From Pseudodesulfovibrio sp. 5S69 (GTDB lineage Bacteria; Desulfobacterota; Desulfovibrionia; Desulfovibrionales; Desulfovibrionaceae): a DNA stretch of 64,000 nt. Made by a program: the position numbers and the translations under genes. The stretch spans positions 1,613,501 through 1,677,500 of the forward strand of contig NZ_CP146609.1 of NCBI RefSeq assembly GCF_037094465.1, written 5' to 3'. Below, in pieces: positions 49,501 through 58,390 of this stretch (its first letter is position 1; every line of letters begins with the position of its first letter). The notes under the pieces are model-generated. The model ran no database searches and was not told where the DNA came from. It saw only the letters and a list, made by a program, of their open reading frames with translations.

Positions 49501-49889
49501 TAACCCTGGAGATGGAGGACGGGCTGCCCGAACTCAATATCCTGCCGGAGCACCTGCGGCGTGTGCTCGGCCACCTGCTGGGCAACGCCTGCACCTTCGC
49601 CCGCGATGGAAAGGTCGCCGTGCGCGTGACCAGTCCGGACGGCAGGGGGGTGGAACTGACCGTGGCCGACACGGGCAAAGGCATTCCCGAGCAGGAACTG
49701 GAGGCGATCTTCAAGCCGTTCCACCAGGTGGAGACCGGCGATACCCTGGTTGACGAGATCAAGGGTGCGGGCATGGGGCTGGCCCTGTGCCGCATGGTGG
49801 TGGAGAAGCTGGGCGGCCGGGTCTGGGCCCGGTCGGAGAAGGGCCGGGGCGCCGTCTTCCACGTGATCCTGCCCGGCGGCCGGAACTGA
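46560..49889 (+). CDS. Cache/PAS hybrid-input sensor histidine kinase
   Basis: 1109 residues from GTG 46560 (GGGAG nine bases upstream). A membrane helix near 15-37 (SWISILVIGAVWLYSM), a periplasmic Cache-type sensor (to about 320, ending ELIPDWGWYIGTGAFVGDI), a second membrane helix, a HAMP-like linker, a PAS_3 domain (about 415-535), a GAF-like domain (about 550-705), another PAS (about 715-840), then HisKA with H881 in ASHVMRTPLTSV and an HATPase with NACTF, DTGKGIPE and GAGMGLALCRMV. No receiver or output gene is adjacent. It should sense a small periplasmic ligand and phosphorylate an unlinked regulator. Confidence 0.9.
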   Translation: MRKGRTIGRAGLVGMVAVSWISILVIGAVWLYSMLADFRADAAGIREEHYAERRSLVKSEVQDALELVARLRRSAADNLARKLESKIRDVRALNEVLGRDLAKGADPTVLRIATVRLMAALDRSEARLYAIRGNTIYLFSPFPKWVNREGALAQVEDELDGVTSGQRKLPLKVADGMSRYTLLVKVNEFEAQGLRVVAGACLEMAEEALKEVALRRLGDIRYAKNGALFGGTLDGESILGPVVGQNMWNISDANGVKIVQELIKAAKQGGGFVTYVMPPLGGQRNESKVSYAELIPDWGWYIGTGAFVGDIEGVIELKRKQLEQHIQDRILLILSGMGLLSLLALYLSRRLARNIDSNVASFTSVWERATSGKGEIDVASLDYAEFRSLAEAANRMVGERQAVQEALSESLERFSSLVANIPGIIYHSDFRDGWVNRFVSGTALDLTGYPAEEFMEGGGRSFQSIIHPEDREWVEHSLREGLEHLQTYLADYRIIRRDGEVRWLSERGRIIHDELGQATRIDGVIFDVTDRKHAEEEYYNHIHFLETLDRVDRAMHSGTSTDEMLRSTVEAIRLAFGADRAWLVHPCEPEAGTFRVKVLRADSDYGLDGMEGEEMAITEKTRQDFRALLESHVSLAFDPSTGLKMDELLTERYGVRSQLMYAIRPSLGKPWALGLHQCRDARVWTDEEIRLFTEAGRRLSDGLNVALILDELTESEERFRTFSEQTMLGLCVLQEDRVTFVNKAAADIVESTVEELMALPPGGFGRYLHPDDSDFVLSQARLKQTGESGTLPAYTWRAVTGTGRVKWVEIHSRTTRVNGAPADLVSLVDITALKRAEEDLEAIIAERTSDLALKAEELKRANAELTRVDDLKSSFLTTASHVMRTPLTSVLGYCALARRELDRAMRGADNGESLERAQGNLDVVEIEGRRLNLLVDQFMELADMEAGGDLRTETAYPVTGTIRQAVDDARAACSGGVPFDVTLEMEDGLPELNILPEHLRRVLGHLLGNACTFARDGKVAVRVTSPDGRGVELTVADTGKGIPEQELEAIFKPFHQVETGDTLVDEIKGAGMGLALCRMVVEKLGGRVWARSEKGRGAVFHVILPGGRN

Positions 49890-49893
49890 CGGA

Positions 49894-51909
49894 TCAATCG
49901 AGTTTCACGACCAGATTGGACCACGGGTCCACGCGCACCTCGACGTCGGGCGGGATCACGATGGTCGAGGTGTACTCCGTGACGATGGCGGGGCCGGTAA
50001 ACCGGTTGCCCGGCGCGAGCGCCGCCCGGTCCAGGATGGCGGTGGCAACCGCCGCGCCGTCGAACACGGCCTTTTGCGTGCCCAGCCGCGCCCCGTCCGC
50101 AACCCGCTGACCCCCTTTCTTGCCCGGTTCGGGCTCTCTACGGTCCGCGATGCCCCGGCTGCGCAGCCGGACGTTGACCACCTCCACGGGCTTGTCCGCA
50201 TTGCGGTAGCCGTAGCGCCGCTCGTGCCGGACCTGAAAGCGTTCGGCCATGTCCGCGCCGAAGGGAACCACTATTTCGAAGGATTGGCCCCGGTAGCGCA
50301 TGTCCAGGAAGCGTTCGTGGACAACCCGTTCGGGCGGCACGCCCTCGTCGCCCAGTTCCTGCCGGGCGTCCCGTTCCAGATCGGCGAAGGCCGCGTCCAT
50401 GGCCCGGTCGGTGAATTCCGCGGCCGGGCACATGACCGTGCGCGAGTAGTCCTTGACCACGTCGGCCATGAGCATGCCCGTGGCCGAGAGGATGCCGGGG
50501 TCGACCGGCACCAGGACCCGGGGCATGCCGAGCAGTCGGGCCAGGTCGGCGCAGTGCAGGCCGCCCGCGCCGCCGAAGGAGAGGAGGGTGAATTCGCGGG
50601 GATCGAACCCCTTTTCCACGGAGATGACCCGGATGGCCCGCTCCATGTTGGCGTTGGCCACGGCCAGGACGCCCTCGGCCAGCTCGGCGGGCGCAAGGTC
50701 CAGCTCTCCGGCCAGCCGCTCGATCCCGCGCCGGGCGCCGTCCGCGTCCAGGGCCATGCCGCCGCCCAGGAACCGTTCGGGCACGATCCGTCCGAGGTAC
50801 AGGTTGGCGTCGGTCACGGTGACCTGTTCGCCGCGCCGGCCGTAGCAGATGGGGCCAGGATCCGCGCCTGCGCTCTCCGGGCCCACGGCCAGGGAGCCGC
50901 CCGGATCACGGGAGGCGATGGACCCGCCGCCCGCGCCCACGGTGTGGATGTCGATCATGGGCACCTTGACCGGGTAGCCGGAGATGCTCGACGCCATGGT
51001 CAGGGGCAGGCCGCCGTCCATGAGGCTGACGTCGGTGCTGGTTCCGCCCATGTCGAAGGTGATCAGTTTGTCGAACCCGGCGGCGCGGCCCAGGGCCAGC
51101 GCGCCCACCGCTCCCCCGGCCGGGCCGGACAGGATGGTCCGCACGGATTCGCGCATGGCCGTGTCCGCCGAAATGGAGCCGCCGTTGGACTGCATGATGC
51201 GCAGACCCGCGCTGCGGCCGCTCCCCGCGCCGAGGCCCTGCTGCAGGTCGGTCAGGTAGCGGGTCATGATCGGCGAGACGTAGGCGTTGACCACCGTGGT
51301 CGAGGTCCGCTCGAATTCGCGGAACTCGGCCAGGATTTCGCTCGACAGGGACACGGGCAGGCCGAGTTCGCGGAGCATCGCGCCCATGCGCCGTTCGTGG
51401 GCCGGGTCGAGAAAGGAGAACAGGAAGCAGACGGCCACGGAGCGCGCGCCCGAATTCCTGATTTGCCCGACCACCCGCTCGGCCGCCGCCTCGTCGAACG
51501 GGACCAGGGTCTCGCCCTCGGCGGTGACCCGGCCGGGTACGCCGAAGCGCAGGCGCGCGGGCACGATGTGCGGCTGGCGCCGGTAGTGCAGGTCGTAGAG
51601 GGCGGCGCGGTTCTGGCGGCCGATCTCGATGACGTCGGTGAAGCCCTCGTTGGTCACCAGGGCCGTGGGCACGCCCTTGCGTTCCAGGATGGCGTTGGTG
51701 GCCACGGTGGAGCCGTGGACCACGGCCAGGTCCGTCTCGCCGAGGCGGGCGCCGGGGAGCTGCCCGGCCAGGATGTGGCGCAGACCGGAGAGGACCGCCT
51801 CGGCCGGGTTGTGCGGCGTGGACAGGGTCTTGTACGTGCCGGTGTCCGTGCCGTGGACGAAGGTGAAGTCGGTGAAGGTGCCGCCGGTGTCGACGCCGAT
51901 GGTGAGCAT
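49894..51909 (-). CDS. HyuA-type hydantoinase/oxoprolinase family protein
   Basis: 671 residues. GVDTGGTFTDFTF at the start binds ATP phosphate, VHGSTVATNAILERKG follows, and ITFDMGGTSTDVSLMDGG marks the second half; LSFGGAGGLHCADLARLLG is the C-terminal signature. Family members open hydantoins, 5-oxoproline or acetone carboxylase substrates with ATP. AGGAGG precedes the ATG. The usual HyuB partner is absent here, so the substrate is unclear. Confidence 0.88.
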   Translation of the reverse strand: MLTIGVDTGGTFTDFTFVHGTDTGTYKTLSTPHNPAEAVLSGLRHILAGQLPGARLGETDLAVVHGSTVATNAILERKGVPTALVTNEGFTDVIEIGRQNRAALYDLHYRRQPHIVPARLRFGVPGRVTAEGETLVPFDEAAAERVVGQIRNSGARSVAVCFLFSFLDPAHERRMGAMLRELGLPVSLSSEILAEFREFERTSTTVVNAYVSPIMTRYLTDLQQGLGAGSGRSAGLRIMQSNGGSISADTAMRESVRTILSGPAGGAVGALALGRAAGFDKLITFDMGGTSTDVSLMDGGLPLTMASSISGYPVKVPMIDIHTVGAGGGSIASRDPGGSLAVGPESAGADPGPICYGRRGEQVTVTDANLYLGRIVPERFLGGGMALDADGARRGIERLAGELDLAPAELAEGVLAVANANMERAIRVISVEKGFDPREFTLLSFGGAGGLHCADLARLLGMPRVLVPVDPGILSATGMLMADVVKDYSRTVMCPAAEFTDRAMDAAFADLERDARQELGDEGVPPERVVHERFLDMRYRGQSFEIVVPFGADMAERFQVRHERRYGYRNADKPVEVVNVRLRSRGIADRREPEPGKKGGQRVADGARLGTQKAVFDGAAVATAILDRAALAPGNRFTGPAIVTEYTSTIVIPPDVEVRVDPWSNLVVKLD

Positions 51910-51974
51910 GAGGCCTCCTGCGAAAAGTGCAGGAGCGAGGATACAGGAATCGGACGCTGTCCGCCAGGATCGGT

Positions 51975-52349
51975 TCAGGGCTCCATGAGCCGGGCCAGAG
52001 CCTTGTCCGGGTCGGTGAAGACCTGGTAGACGATGCTCCGGTTGGCCGCGATGGTTTCGAACAGGCGCTGCCGCTCCATGTCATCGGGCCGGCAGACCAC
52101 TGCGATGCGCAAGCCGTACAGCGGGAAGTCCTTCTGCACGCCGATCTCGGCCAGTTCCTGCATGTCGTGATAGTCCATGTCGAAGCGGGCCTCGGTGTAG
52201 TCGAGAAGCACCCTGCGCAGCCCGAGCCGAGTGGCCTCGTTCCGGAAGTCGGACACATAGTCGAGGACCTCGTCAATGGACCGGACGCCTCCCGAGACCT
52301 TCACCGAAAGGTGGTCGGAGTGCGGAGTCATGGATACCTTGGCCGTCAT
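51975..52349 (-). CDS. SpoIIAA-like small protein (copy 1)
   Basis: 124 residues from ATG 52349, with GGGAG seven bases away. LSVKVSGGVRSIDEVLDYVS, RRVLLDYTEARFDMDYHDMQ and the C-terminal YQVFTDPDKALARLM follow the STAS/SpoIIAA-like pattern. A related protein lies at 55605. Such proteins may relay signals or bind lipids; no specific role is known for this one. Confidence 0.7.
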   Translation of the reverse strand: MTAKVSMTPHSDHLSVKVSGGVRSIDEVLDYVSDFRNEATRLGLRRVLLDYTEARFDMDYHDMQELAEIGVQKDFPLYGLRIAVVCRPDDMERQRLFETIAANRSIVYQVFTDPDKALARLMEP

Positions 52350-52460
52350 TGATTTTCTCCCATTCATACCCGGTATATCCCCCTTGCCCCCTTGTGGCAA
52401 GATTCGGGACAGGGCGTCCGGTTTGTGCTAACCCGGAGAAAAAAGGAACGGGCGACCACC

Positions 52461-53186
52461 ATGCACTGCGACATCACCTACATTCACCACAGCGCCTTTG
52501 TCCTGCGCACGGACAAGCGGGCCTATCTCTTCGACTATCCCGAGAACGAACACCTGCCCGAGGGGGCCGGAGACCTGGTCCGCCGGGCCGTGGCCGGGAC
52601 CGACCTGGCCGTGTTCATTTCCCACGGGCACGCCGACCATCTGAACAACGACCTCGCCTCGGTGACCGGCGCGGCCGCCAAGGTGCGCTACGTGCTCTCG
52701 GACGACGTTGAGGAGCTCAGGCCCGAGGCCGTGCCCGGCAACGGGCAGGTCCTCATGGTCGAGCCGGACGAGACCTACGGCTTCGGAGGCATGGTCATCG
52801 AGACCCTGATGTCCAACGACCTGGGCGTGGCCTTCCTGGTGGAGGACGGCTGCTTCCGCTTCTACTACGGCGGCGACCTGGCCGAGTGGATATGGCCCGG
52901 CGCCTCCCCGGCCGAGGCGGACTTCACCCGCAAGTTCTTCCGGGCCGCCATGGAGCGGGCCCGCGACTTCCGGCCGCACGTGGCTTTCGCCAACGCGGAC
53001 CCGAGGCTCGACAACCTGGCCGGAGGCGAGACCGCCTGCCGGATCATCGGCGCGCCCGTGTTCGTGCCCATGCACACCTTCGGCGAGACGGCGATCCTGG
53101 ACGACCTGGCCCGGAATGTGGAAGGCGGGTCGTCCCGGCTGTTCCGGTACGCCCGCATGGGGGACTCGGAACCATTCTCTTTTTAG
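52461..53186 (+). CDS. metallo-beta-lactamase-fold hydrolase
   Basis: 241 residues. FISHGHADHLNNDL provides the metal ligands of the MBL fold; YYGGDLAEW holds the later aspartate and PVFVPMHTFGE the last histidine. The N-terminus (HCDITYIHHSAFVLRTDKRA) resembles the UlaG/RomA-like group. Start ATG 52461 is the first with family similarity; upstream in-frame sequence is rejected. Substrate not deduced. Confidence 0.85.
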   Translation: MHCDITYIHHSAFVLRTDKRAYLFDYPENEHLPEGAGDLVRRAVAGTDLAVFISHGHADHLNNDLASVTGAAAKVRYVLSDDVEELRPEAVPGNGQVLMVEPDETYGFGGMVIETLMSNDLGVAFLVEDGCFRFYYGGDLAEWIWPGASPAEADFTRKFFRAAMERARDFRPHVAFANADPRLDNLAGGETACRIIGAPVFVPMHTFGETAILDDLARNVEGGSSRLFRYARMGDSEPFSF

Positions 53187-53255
53187 TTTACAACCGTTTA
53201 TTCAGCTTGTTACACAATACGGATAATGCGTCAGTCAATTTTTCCCGGGGGCTTC

Positions 53256-55559
53256 ATGTTGCAACGAACCATGCTTCTGGCCATGGTCCTGTGTCTGTCC
53301 TGCCACCTGGCCGGACCTTCGGCCGCTTTCGGCGCGTCCCCGGCCACCCCGGCCGCCCTGGCCGCCATGACGGGCGCTTCCGGCAAAGGCGGCAAGGCTC
53401 CGGAAATGGTCATCCCGCCCGACGCCACCCCGAGCCAACTGAACGAAATCCTGGCCTCGATGAGCGACGAGCAGGTCCGCCGCCTGCTCCTCCAGGAGCT
53501 GCGCAAGGCCGCGGTTCCCCCGGTCGGGGACGAGGGGCCCAAAGGCGTGGCCGGGGCCATCGTCCATGCCCGGCAGTTCGTTCAGAAGGTCCGGGAACGG
53601 TTCGCCTATCTTTTTTCCGGCGCGGCCCAGGCCCCGAGGCTGTTGCCCGAGGCCTTCCGCAAGTCCGTGACCGGTGCGGGCGTGCATCCCCCCGGAGAAC
53701 TCGGCCTGGGTCTGCTCGCGGTCACGCTCCTGTGGTTTGTGGCCCGCTGGTTCGTGGCCCGGCGCCTGGCCGGGCTGCGCAGGCGCATCGAGGACGTCTC
53801 CCCCGGCGCGTCCCTGCCGGTCAAGGCGGGGCGGCTCCTGGTCCGGGCGTTCTTCGATGTGCTCGCCGTGGCCTGCGTCACCCTGATCACCCTGATCCCC
53901 TATCTGTTCATCTTCAACGAGCCCGACAAAGGCCGCCCGGTCATCTTCGTCTGGCTGGCCGCCATGCTCATCGTGGAGGTGGTCCGGCTGGCCGCGCGCT
54001 TCGTTCTGGCCCCGGCCATGGGGGCCATCCGCTTCCTGCCGCTTTCGGACGGCGCGGCCCGCTACCTGTACAAATGGATCGTGCGCGTGGCCTGGGTGGC
54101 GGCCGCGGGTATCCTGGCCAGCTCCCTGGTGGGTATGACCCAAGGCAGCGAGCTGGTCTTCCTGCTCATCGTGTCCGCGACCGGCTTCATCGTGGCGGCC
54201 ATGGTCAGCCTGCTGGCCCTGTGGAACAAGCGGCCGGTGGCCGAGGCCATCCGCCGGGCCGTGCCGCCCGGCAGCCTGCGCTTCCAACTGGCCGGGGCGT
54301 GGCACGTGGGCGTCATCGTCTACGCCCTGGGCTTCTGGTTCTTCTGGGTGGCCGCCATGCTGGTTTTCGGCAACCACGCCATGCTCACCGGTATCTATAC
54401 CCTGCTCCTGGTCCCGGCCTACCTGCTGGTGGACTGGGGCTGCCAGCGGCTGGTCGGTTTCGCCGCCGGGCTGGCGGACACGCCCCTGGATGACTTGGGC
54501 GGGGAGACCGTGGTCGAGGGCGTGCCCAACATCAGCCGGTTCCAGCATTTCCTGTCCGTGGGCTTCCGGGTCCTGGTCCTGGCCGGGGCCGCGTTCCTGC
54601 TGCTGAGGATATGGGGCATCAACCTGGCCATCGGCGAGGCCACGGTCGGCGCGGGTATCGACATCCTGCTGACTTTGGTCCTGGCCTACATCTTTTGGGT
54701 GTTCATCTCGAACTATATCGAGCGGCGGCTCAAGGCCAAGGACGAGCCCGCCGAGGAGCACGGCGAGGGCGACGGCGGGGGCGGGCCCGGCGGCGACCGC
54801 TTCTCGACCCTGCTCCAGTTGGTCAAGAAATTCATCTTCGCGGCCCTGTCCGTGATCACCGTGCTGATCATCCTCTCGTCGCTGGGCGTGGACATAGGCC
54901 CGCTCATCGCGGGCGCGTCGGTCTTCGGCATCGCCATCGGCTTCGGCGCCCAGACCCTGGTCAAGGACATCATCTCGGGCATCTTCTTCCTCATGGACGA
55001 CGCCTTCCGGGTGGGCGACTACATCATCGTGGGCAGCGCCATGGGCACGGTGGAGGAGATCTCGGTGCGCTCCTTCAAGCTCAGGCACCATCTGGGCCCG
55101 CTGTACACCATTCCGTTCGGGTCCATCAAAGAGGTCCAGAACATGACCCGCGACTGGGCGGTCATGAAGCTGCAATACCTGGTGCCGTTCGACACGGACA
55201 TCCACGAGATCAAGAAGATCATCAAGAAGATCAACAAGGAAATCCGGGCGGTTCCCGAACTCAACGAGTTCATGCTGTCCGACATCAAGAGTCAGGGCGT
55301 CAAGGCCATGGAGCAGTACGGCATGCGCATGCGGGTCAAGTTCATGACCAAACCCGGCGGCCAGTTCACCCTGCGCAAGCTGGTCCTGGCCAAGATGCGC
55401 AAGTACTTCGCGGAGGCGGGCATCGAGTTCGCCAAGCCGCGCGTGTCCGTGCACATCCCCGAGCGGGAGCGCCTGACACCCGAGGAAGAGGCCCAGGTGG
55501 CGGCAGCCGCCTCCCAGATCGTGGCCGAGGAACAGTCGGGAAAGAAGAAGAAACACTAG
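53256..55559 (+). CDS. MscS-family mechanosensitive channel, large type
   Basis: 767 residues. A signal peptide (MLLAMVLCLSCHLAGPSAAF) leads to a periplasmic domain, several membrane spans (from about 150 to 500), then the MscS core: GIAIGFGAQTLVKDIISGIF is the pore-lining helix and RVGDYIIVGSAMGTVEEISV the beta domain. A low-complexity acidic loop (EEHGEGDGGGGPGG) precedes the core. ATG 53256 is chosen over 53226 because it gives a clean signal peptide and follows GGGGG. It vents solutes on hypo-osmotic shock. Confidence 0.9.
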   Translation: MLQRTMLLAMVLCLSCHLAGPSAAFGASPATPAALAAMTGASGKGGKAPEMVIPPDATPSQLNEILASMSDEQVRRLLLQELRKAAVPPVGDEGPKGVAGAIVHARQFVQKVRERFAYLFSGAAQAPRLLPEAFRKSVTGAGVHPPGELGLGLLAVTLLWFVARWFVARRLAGLRRRIEDVSPGASLPVKAGRLLVRAFFDVLAVACVTLITLIPYLFIFNEPDKGRPVIFVWLAAMLIVEVVRLAARFVLAPAMGAIRFLPLSDGAARYLYKWIVRVAWVAAAGILASSLVGMTQGSELVFLLIVSATGFIVAAMVSLLALWNKRPVAEAIRRAVPPGSLRFQLAGAWHVGVIVYALGFWFFWVAAMLVFGNHAMLTGIYTLLLVPAYLLVDWGCQRLVGFAAGLADTPLDDLGGETVVEGVPNISRFQHFLSVGFRVLVLAGAAFLLLRIWGINLAIGEATVGAGIDILLTLVLAYIFWVFISNYIERRLKAKDEPAEEHGEGDGGGGPGGDRFSTLLQLVKKFIFAALSVITVLIILSSLGVDIGPLIAGASVFGIAIGFGAQTLVKDIISGIFFLMDDAFRVGDYIIVGSAMGTVEEISVRSFKLRHHLGPLYTIPFGSIKEVQNMTRDWAVMKLQYLVPFDTDIHEIKKIIKKINKEIRAVPELNEFMLSDIKSQGVKAMEQYGMRMRVKFMTKPGGQFTLRKLVLAKMRKYFAEAGIEFAKPRVSVHIPERERLTPEEEAQVAAAASQIVAEEQSGKKKKH

Positions 55560-55604
55560 CCGGACGGGCCGGGGCGGTCGTCCCGGCCTTGCGGCGGGAG
55601 CATC

Positions 55605-55976
55605 ATGTCGTTCGACCTGTTGTTCGAAACCCGCGACGGATACATCGTCGGCATCGTCACCGGGGTGATTTCCACCCCGGAGGAGCTGGTGCGCAAGATC
55701 CGGACCATGGTCCACAAGGCGCTGGACTCCAACGTCACCCGGTTCCTCATGGACGAGCGCGGCCTGAAGTTGCGCCTGGAGGCCCACGACATCATCGAGG
55801 TGGCCAACCTACTGGAAGAGCGGAACATCCAGTCTCTGGGCGGGCGGTCCGCCTGCCTGTGCAACCCCGGCTTCGTCGAGCAATACCGGGCCTGCGAGAC
55901 CGCATACCACAACCGCTCCCTGAGTTACCAGGTGTTCGAACGCGAAGAGGATGCCGTGGCCTGGCTGATGCGCTGA
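55605..55976 (+). CDS. SpoIIAA-like small protein (copy 2)
   Basis: 123 residues. FDLLFETRDGYIVGIVTGVI, TRFLMDERGLKLRLEAHDII and YQVFEREEDAVAWLM parallel copy 1 at 51975, especially in the last 20 residues. CGGGAG precedes the ATG. Lies 45 bp after the MscS gene in the same direction and may be co-transcribed with it. Confidence 0.7.
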   Translation: MSFDLLFETRDGYIVGIVTGVISTPEELVRKIRTMVHKALDSNVTRFLMDERGLKLRLEAHDIIEVANLLEERNIQSLGGRSACLCNPGFVEQYRACETAYHNRSLSYQVFEREEDAVAWLMR

Positions 55977-56052
55977 TCGCGCCTTTTCTTGCGGCCGCTT
56001 TCGGGTTAGGGTGGCCCATTGCCAATCACCACCGCGACCAGGAGCCCAGCCT

Positions 56053-58158
56053 TTGACCCTCAAGGACAATCTGCACGCCTTTTTCTACCCCGACGCCGTG
56101 GCCGTCATCGGAGCGTCCTCCACCCCCGGCAAGGTGGGGCACACCGTTCTGACCAACATGCTCTCGGCCGGATACACCGGCAAGCTCCTGCCCGTGAACC
56201 CCAAGGGCGGCGAGATCGAGGGACTGGCCGTGACCGCCGACGTCGCCGACCTGCCGCGCGGCCTGGACCTGGCCGTCATCGCGGTGCCGCCCCGGCACGT
56301 GGTGGAGTCCGTGCGCAAGCTCGGGATAATCGGGGCCAAGTCGGCCATCGTCATCACCGCCGGTTTCAAGGAAGCGGGCAAGGAGGGGCACGACCTCGAA
56401 GAGGAGCTCAAGGGGCTGTGCGCCGAATACGGCATCAGCCTGCTCGGGCCCAACTGCCTGGGCATGATCAACGGTGCGGCCGGGGTCAACGCCTCGTTCG
56501 CCGCGGGCCAGCCCGGCCGGGGCTCCATCGCCTTCTTCTCCCAGTCCGGGGCCCTGTGCGTGGCCATCCTGGACTGGGCGCTCGGTGCGAACATCGGCTT
56601 CTCCAAGTTCGTTTCGCTCGGCAACAAGGCGGTCCTGGACGAGGCGGACATGCTCGAATATCTCAACCGGGACGAGGACACCAAGGTCATCCTCGGCTAC
56701 ATCGAGAACGTGGAGCACGGCGAGGCGTTTTTGAAGGAGGCCCGGCGCACCAGCTTGAACAAGCCGGTGATCATGATCAAGGCGGGCACCACGGCGGCCG
56801 GGGCCAAGGCGGCCAGCTCGCACACCGGGGCCATCGCCGGGTCGGACCAGAGCTATACCGCCGCCTTTCACCAGTCCGGGGTCATCCGGGTGGGCGATGT
56901 GGCCACCCTGTTCAACCTGGCCCAGGCCTTTTCCAGCCAGCCCCTGCCCAAGGGCCCGAACCTGGCCGTGGTCACCAACGCGGGCGGGCCGGGCATCCTG
57001 GCCGCCGACGCGGCGGACCGTTCCAAGCTGTCCATGGCCGAGCTCTCCCCCCGGACCATCGAGAAGCTCCAGGAATTTCTTCCCAGCTACGCAGCCTTCT
57101 ACAACCCGGTGGACATCGTGGCCGACGCGGACGCCAAGCGCTACCGCCAGACCCTGGACGTCATCGGCGAGGACCCCATGGTCCACGCCATCCTGGTCCT
57201 GCTCACGCCCACGGCCTCGGTGGAAATCGAGAAGGCCGCCGAGGCGGTCATCCGCACGGCCCGGAAGTGGGCCAAGCCGGTCTTTGCCTGCTTCATGGGC
57301 AAGACCAAGGTGGCCGGGGCGCGGAAGATGCTCATGGACGCGGGCGTGCCGTGCTACGCCTTCCCGGAGCCGGCGGTCCACTCCATCGAGACCATGTACC
57401 AGTATTATCTGTGGAAGCACCGTCCGGAGCCGGTCTATGCCGAGATTACGCGAGACATGGACGCGGTGCGCAAGGTCATCGACGAACACCTGCGCCGAAG
57501 GCAGGCCGAGGTGGTGGAGTTCGAGGCCCAACAAATCCTGCGGGCCTACGGCCTGCCCACCCCCAGGACGAAGCTGGCCCGCACCTCGGACGAGGCCGTG
57601 GCCGCGGCCGGGGAGATCGGCTATCCCGTGGTCCTCAAGATCGCCTCGCCGAACATCTCGCACAAGACCGACGTGGGCGGGGTCGCCGTCAACCTGGTCA
57701 ACGAGCGCGAGGTCATGGAGACCTTCAAGGAGATCACCGCCAGGGCGCAACGCATGCGCCGCGACGCCTACATCGCGGGCTGCCTGGTCCAGGAGATGGC
57801 CCCTCCGGGCGTGCGCGAGGTGATCATCGGGTTCAAGCGTGACGAGCAGTTCGGCCCCATGCTCATGTTCGGCCTGGGCGGGGTCTACGTGGAGATCATG
57901 AAGGACATCTCCTTCAAGCTTGCGCCCCTTTCCCGTCAGGACGCCTTCGAGATCGTCCGCGAGATCAAATCCTACATGCTGCTCAAGGGGCTCAAGGGCG
58001 AAAAGCCCGTGAACTTCGCGGCCCTGGAAGAGATCATCATGGTCATGTCCCGGCTGGCGCTGGACCTGCCCGAGGTCCTGGAGGCCGAGTTCAACCCGAT
58101 CCTGGTCAACAACGAGCGGGCCATGGTCGCGGACGTGCGCATGACCCTGAGCGTCTAG
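56053..58158 (+). CDS. ADP-forming acyl-CoA synthetase, fused alpha-beta form
   Basis: 701 residues. The N-terminal CoA-binding domain (VAVIGASSTPGKVGHTVLTN) is followed by the ligase domains, with the phosphorylated histidine H257 in SSHTGAIAG, and a C-terminal ATP-grasp domain (about 480-700: GYPVVLKIASPNISHKTDVG; EVIIGFKRDEQFGPMLMFGL). Start TTG 56053 is supported by AGGAG at 56040-56044; family proteins begin at this point. It converts acetyl- or acyl-CoA plus ADP to the acid plus ATP, typical of fermenting and sulfate-reducing anaerobes. Confidence 0.92.
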   Translation: MTLKDNLHAFFYPDAVAVIGASSTPGKVGHTVLTNMLSAGYTGKLLPVNPKGGEIEGLAVTADVADLPRGLDLAVIAVPPRHVVESVRKLGIIGAKSAIVITAGFKEAGKEGHDLEEELKGLCAEYGISLLGPNCLGMINGAAGVNASFAAGQPGRGSIAFFSQSGALCVAILDWALGANIGFSKFVSLGNKAVLDEADMLEYLNRDEDTKVILGYIENVEHGEAFLKEARRTSLNKPVIMIKAGTTAAGAKAASSHTGAIAGSDQSYTAAFHQSGVIRVGDVATLFNLAQAFSSQPLPKGPNLAVVTNAGGPGILAADAADRSKLSMAELSPRTIEKLQEFLPSYAAFYNPVDIVADADAKRYRQTLDVIGEDPMVHAILVLLTPTASVEIEKAAEAVIRTARKWAKPVFACFMGKTKVAGARKMLMDAGVPCYAFPEPAVHSIETMYQYYLWKHRPEPVYAEITRDMDAVRKVIDEHLRRRQAEVVEFEAQQILRAYGLPTPRTKLARTSDEAVAAAGEIGYPVVLKIASPNISHKTDVGGVAVNLVNEREVMETFKEITARAQRMRRDAYIAGCLVQEMAPPGVREVIIGFKRDEQFGPMLMFGLGGVYVEIMKDISFKLAPLSRQDAFEIVREIKSYMLLKGLKGEKPVNFAALEEIIMVMSRLALDLPEVLEAEFNPILVNNERAMVADVRMTLSV

Positions 58159-58165
58159 CCCGCGC

Positions 58166-58363
58166 TCACCGTTTTCGCAGTTCGCTGACGGACTCGCCCC
58201 CGATGCCCCAGTTGTCGGTGTCCACTTCGTCGATGATCACGAAGGTCGTCGCGGGATTCTTGCCGAGCACGTCGGCCAGCAGGTCGGTCACGCCCTGTAT
58301 GAGCCGTTGTTTCTGCTCGGCGGTCGCGCCCTCGTTGGTGATGCGGATGTTGACGAACGGCAT
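58166..58363 (-). CDS. 4-oxalocrotonate tautomerase-family protein
   Basis: 65 residues from ATG 58363 with GGAGG upstream. Removal of Met exposes Pro-1 (PFVNIRITNEG), the catalytic base; R10 or so and the WGIGGESV end are conserved. The small size fits the hexameric 4-OT group. Natural substrate unknown. It is separated from the upstream histidine kinase gene by 27 bases, on the same strand. Confidence 0.88.
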   Translation of the reverse strand: MPFVNIRITNEGATAEQKQRLIQGVTDLLADVLGKNPATTFVIIDEVDTDNWGIGGESVSELRKR

Positions 58364-58390
58364 GGCCTTCCTCCCTCTTCCGGGTGACAA

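Noticed and set aside
53235..55787. 850-codon minus-strand frame over the MscS gene
   Set aside because: Composition (H, D, G, Q, R-rich) is that of an antisense shadow, with no domain; the plus-strand MscS frame has clear motifs.
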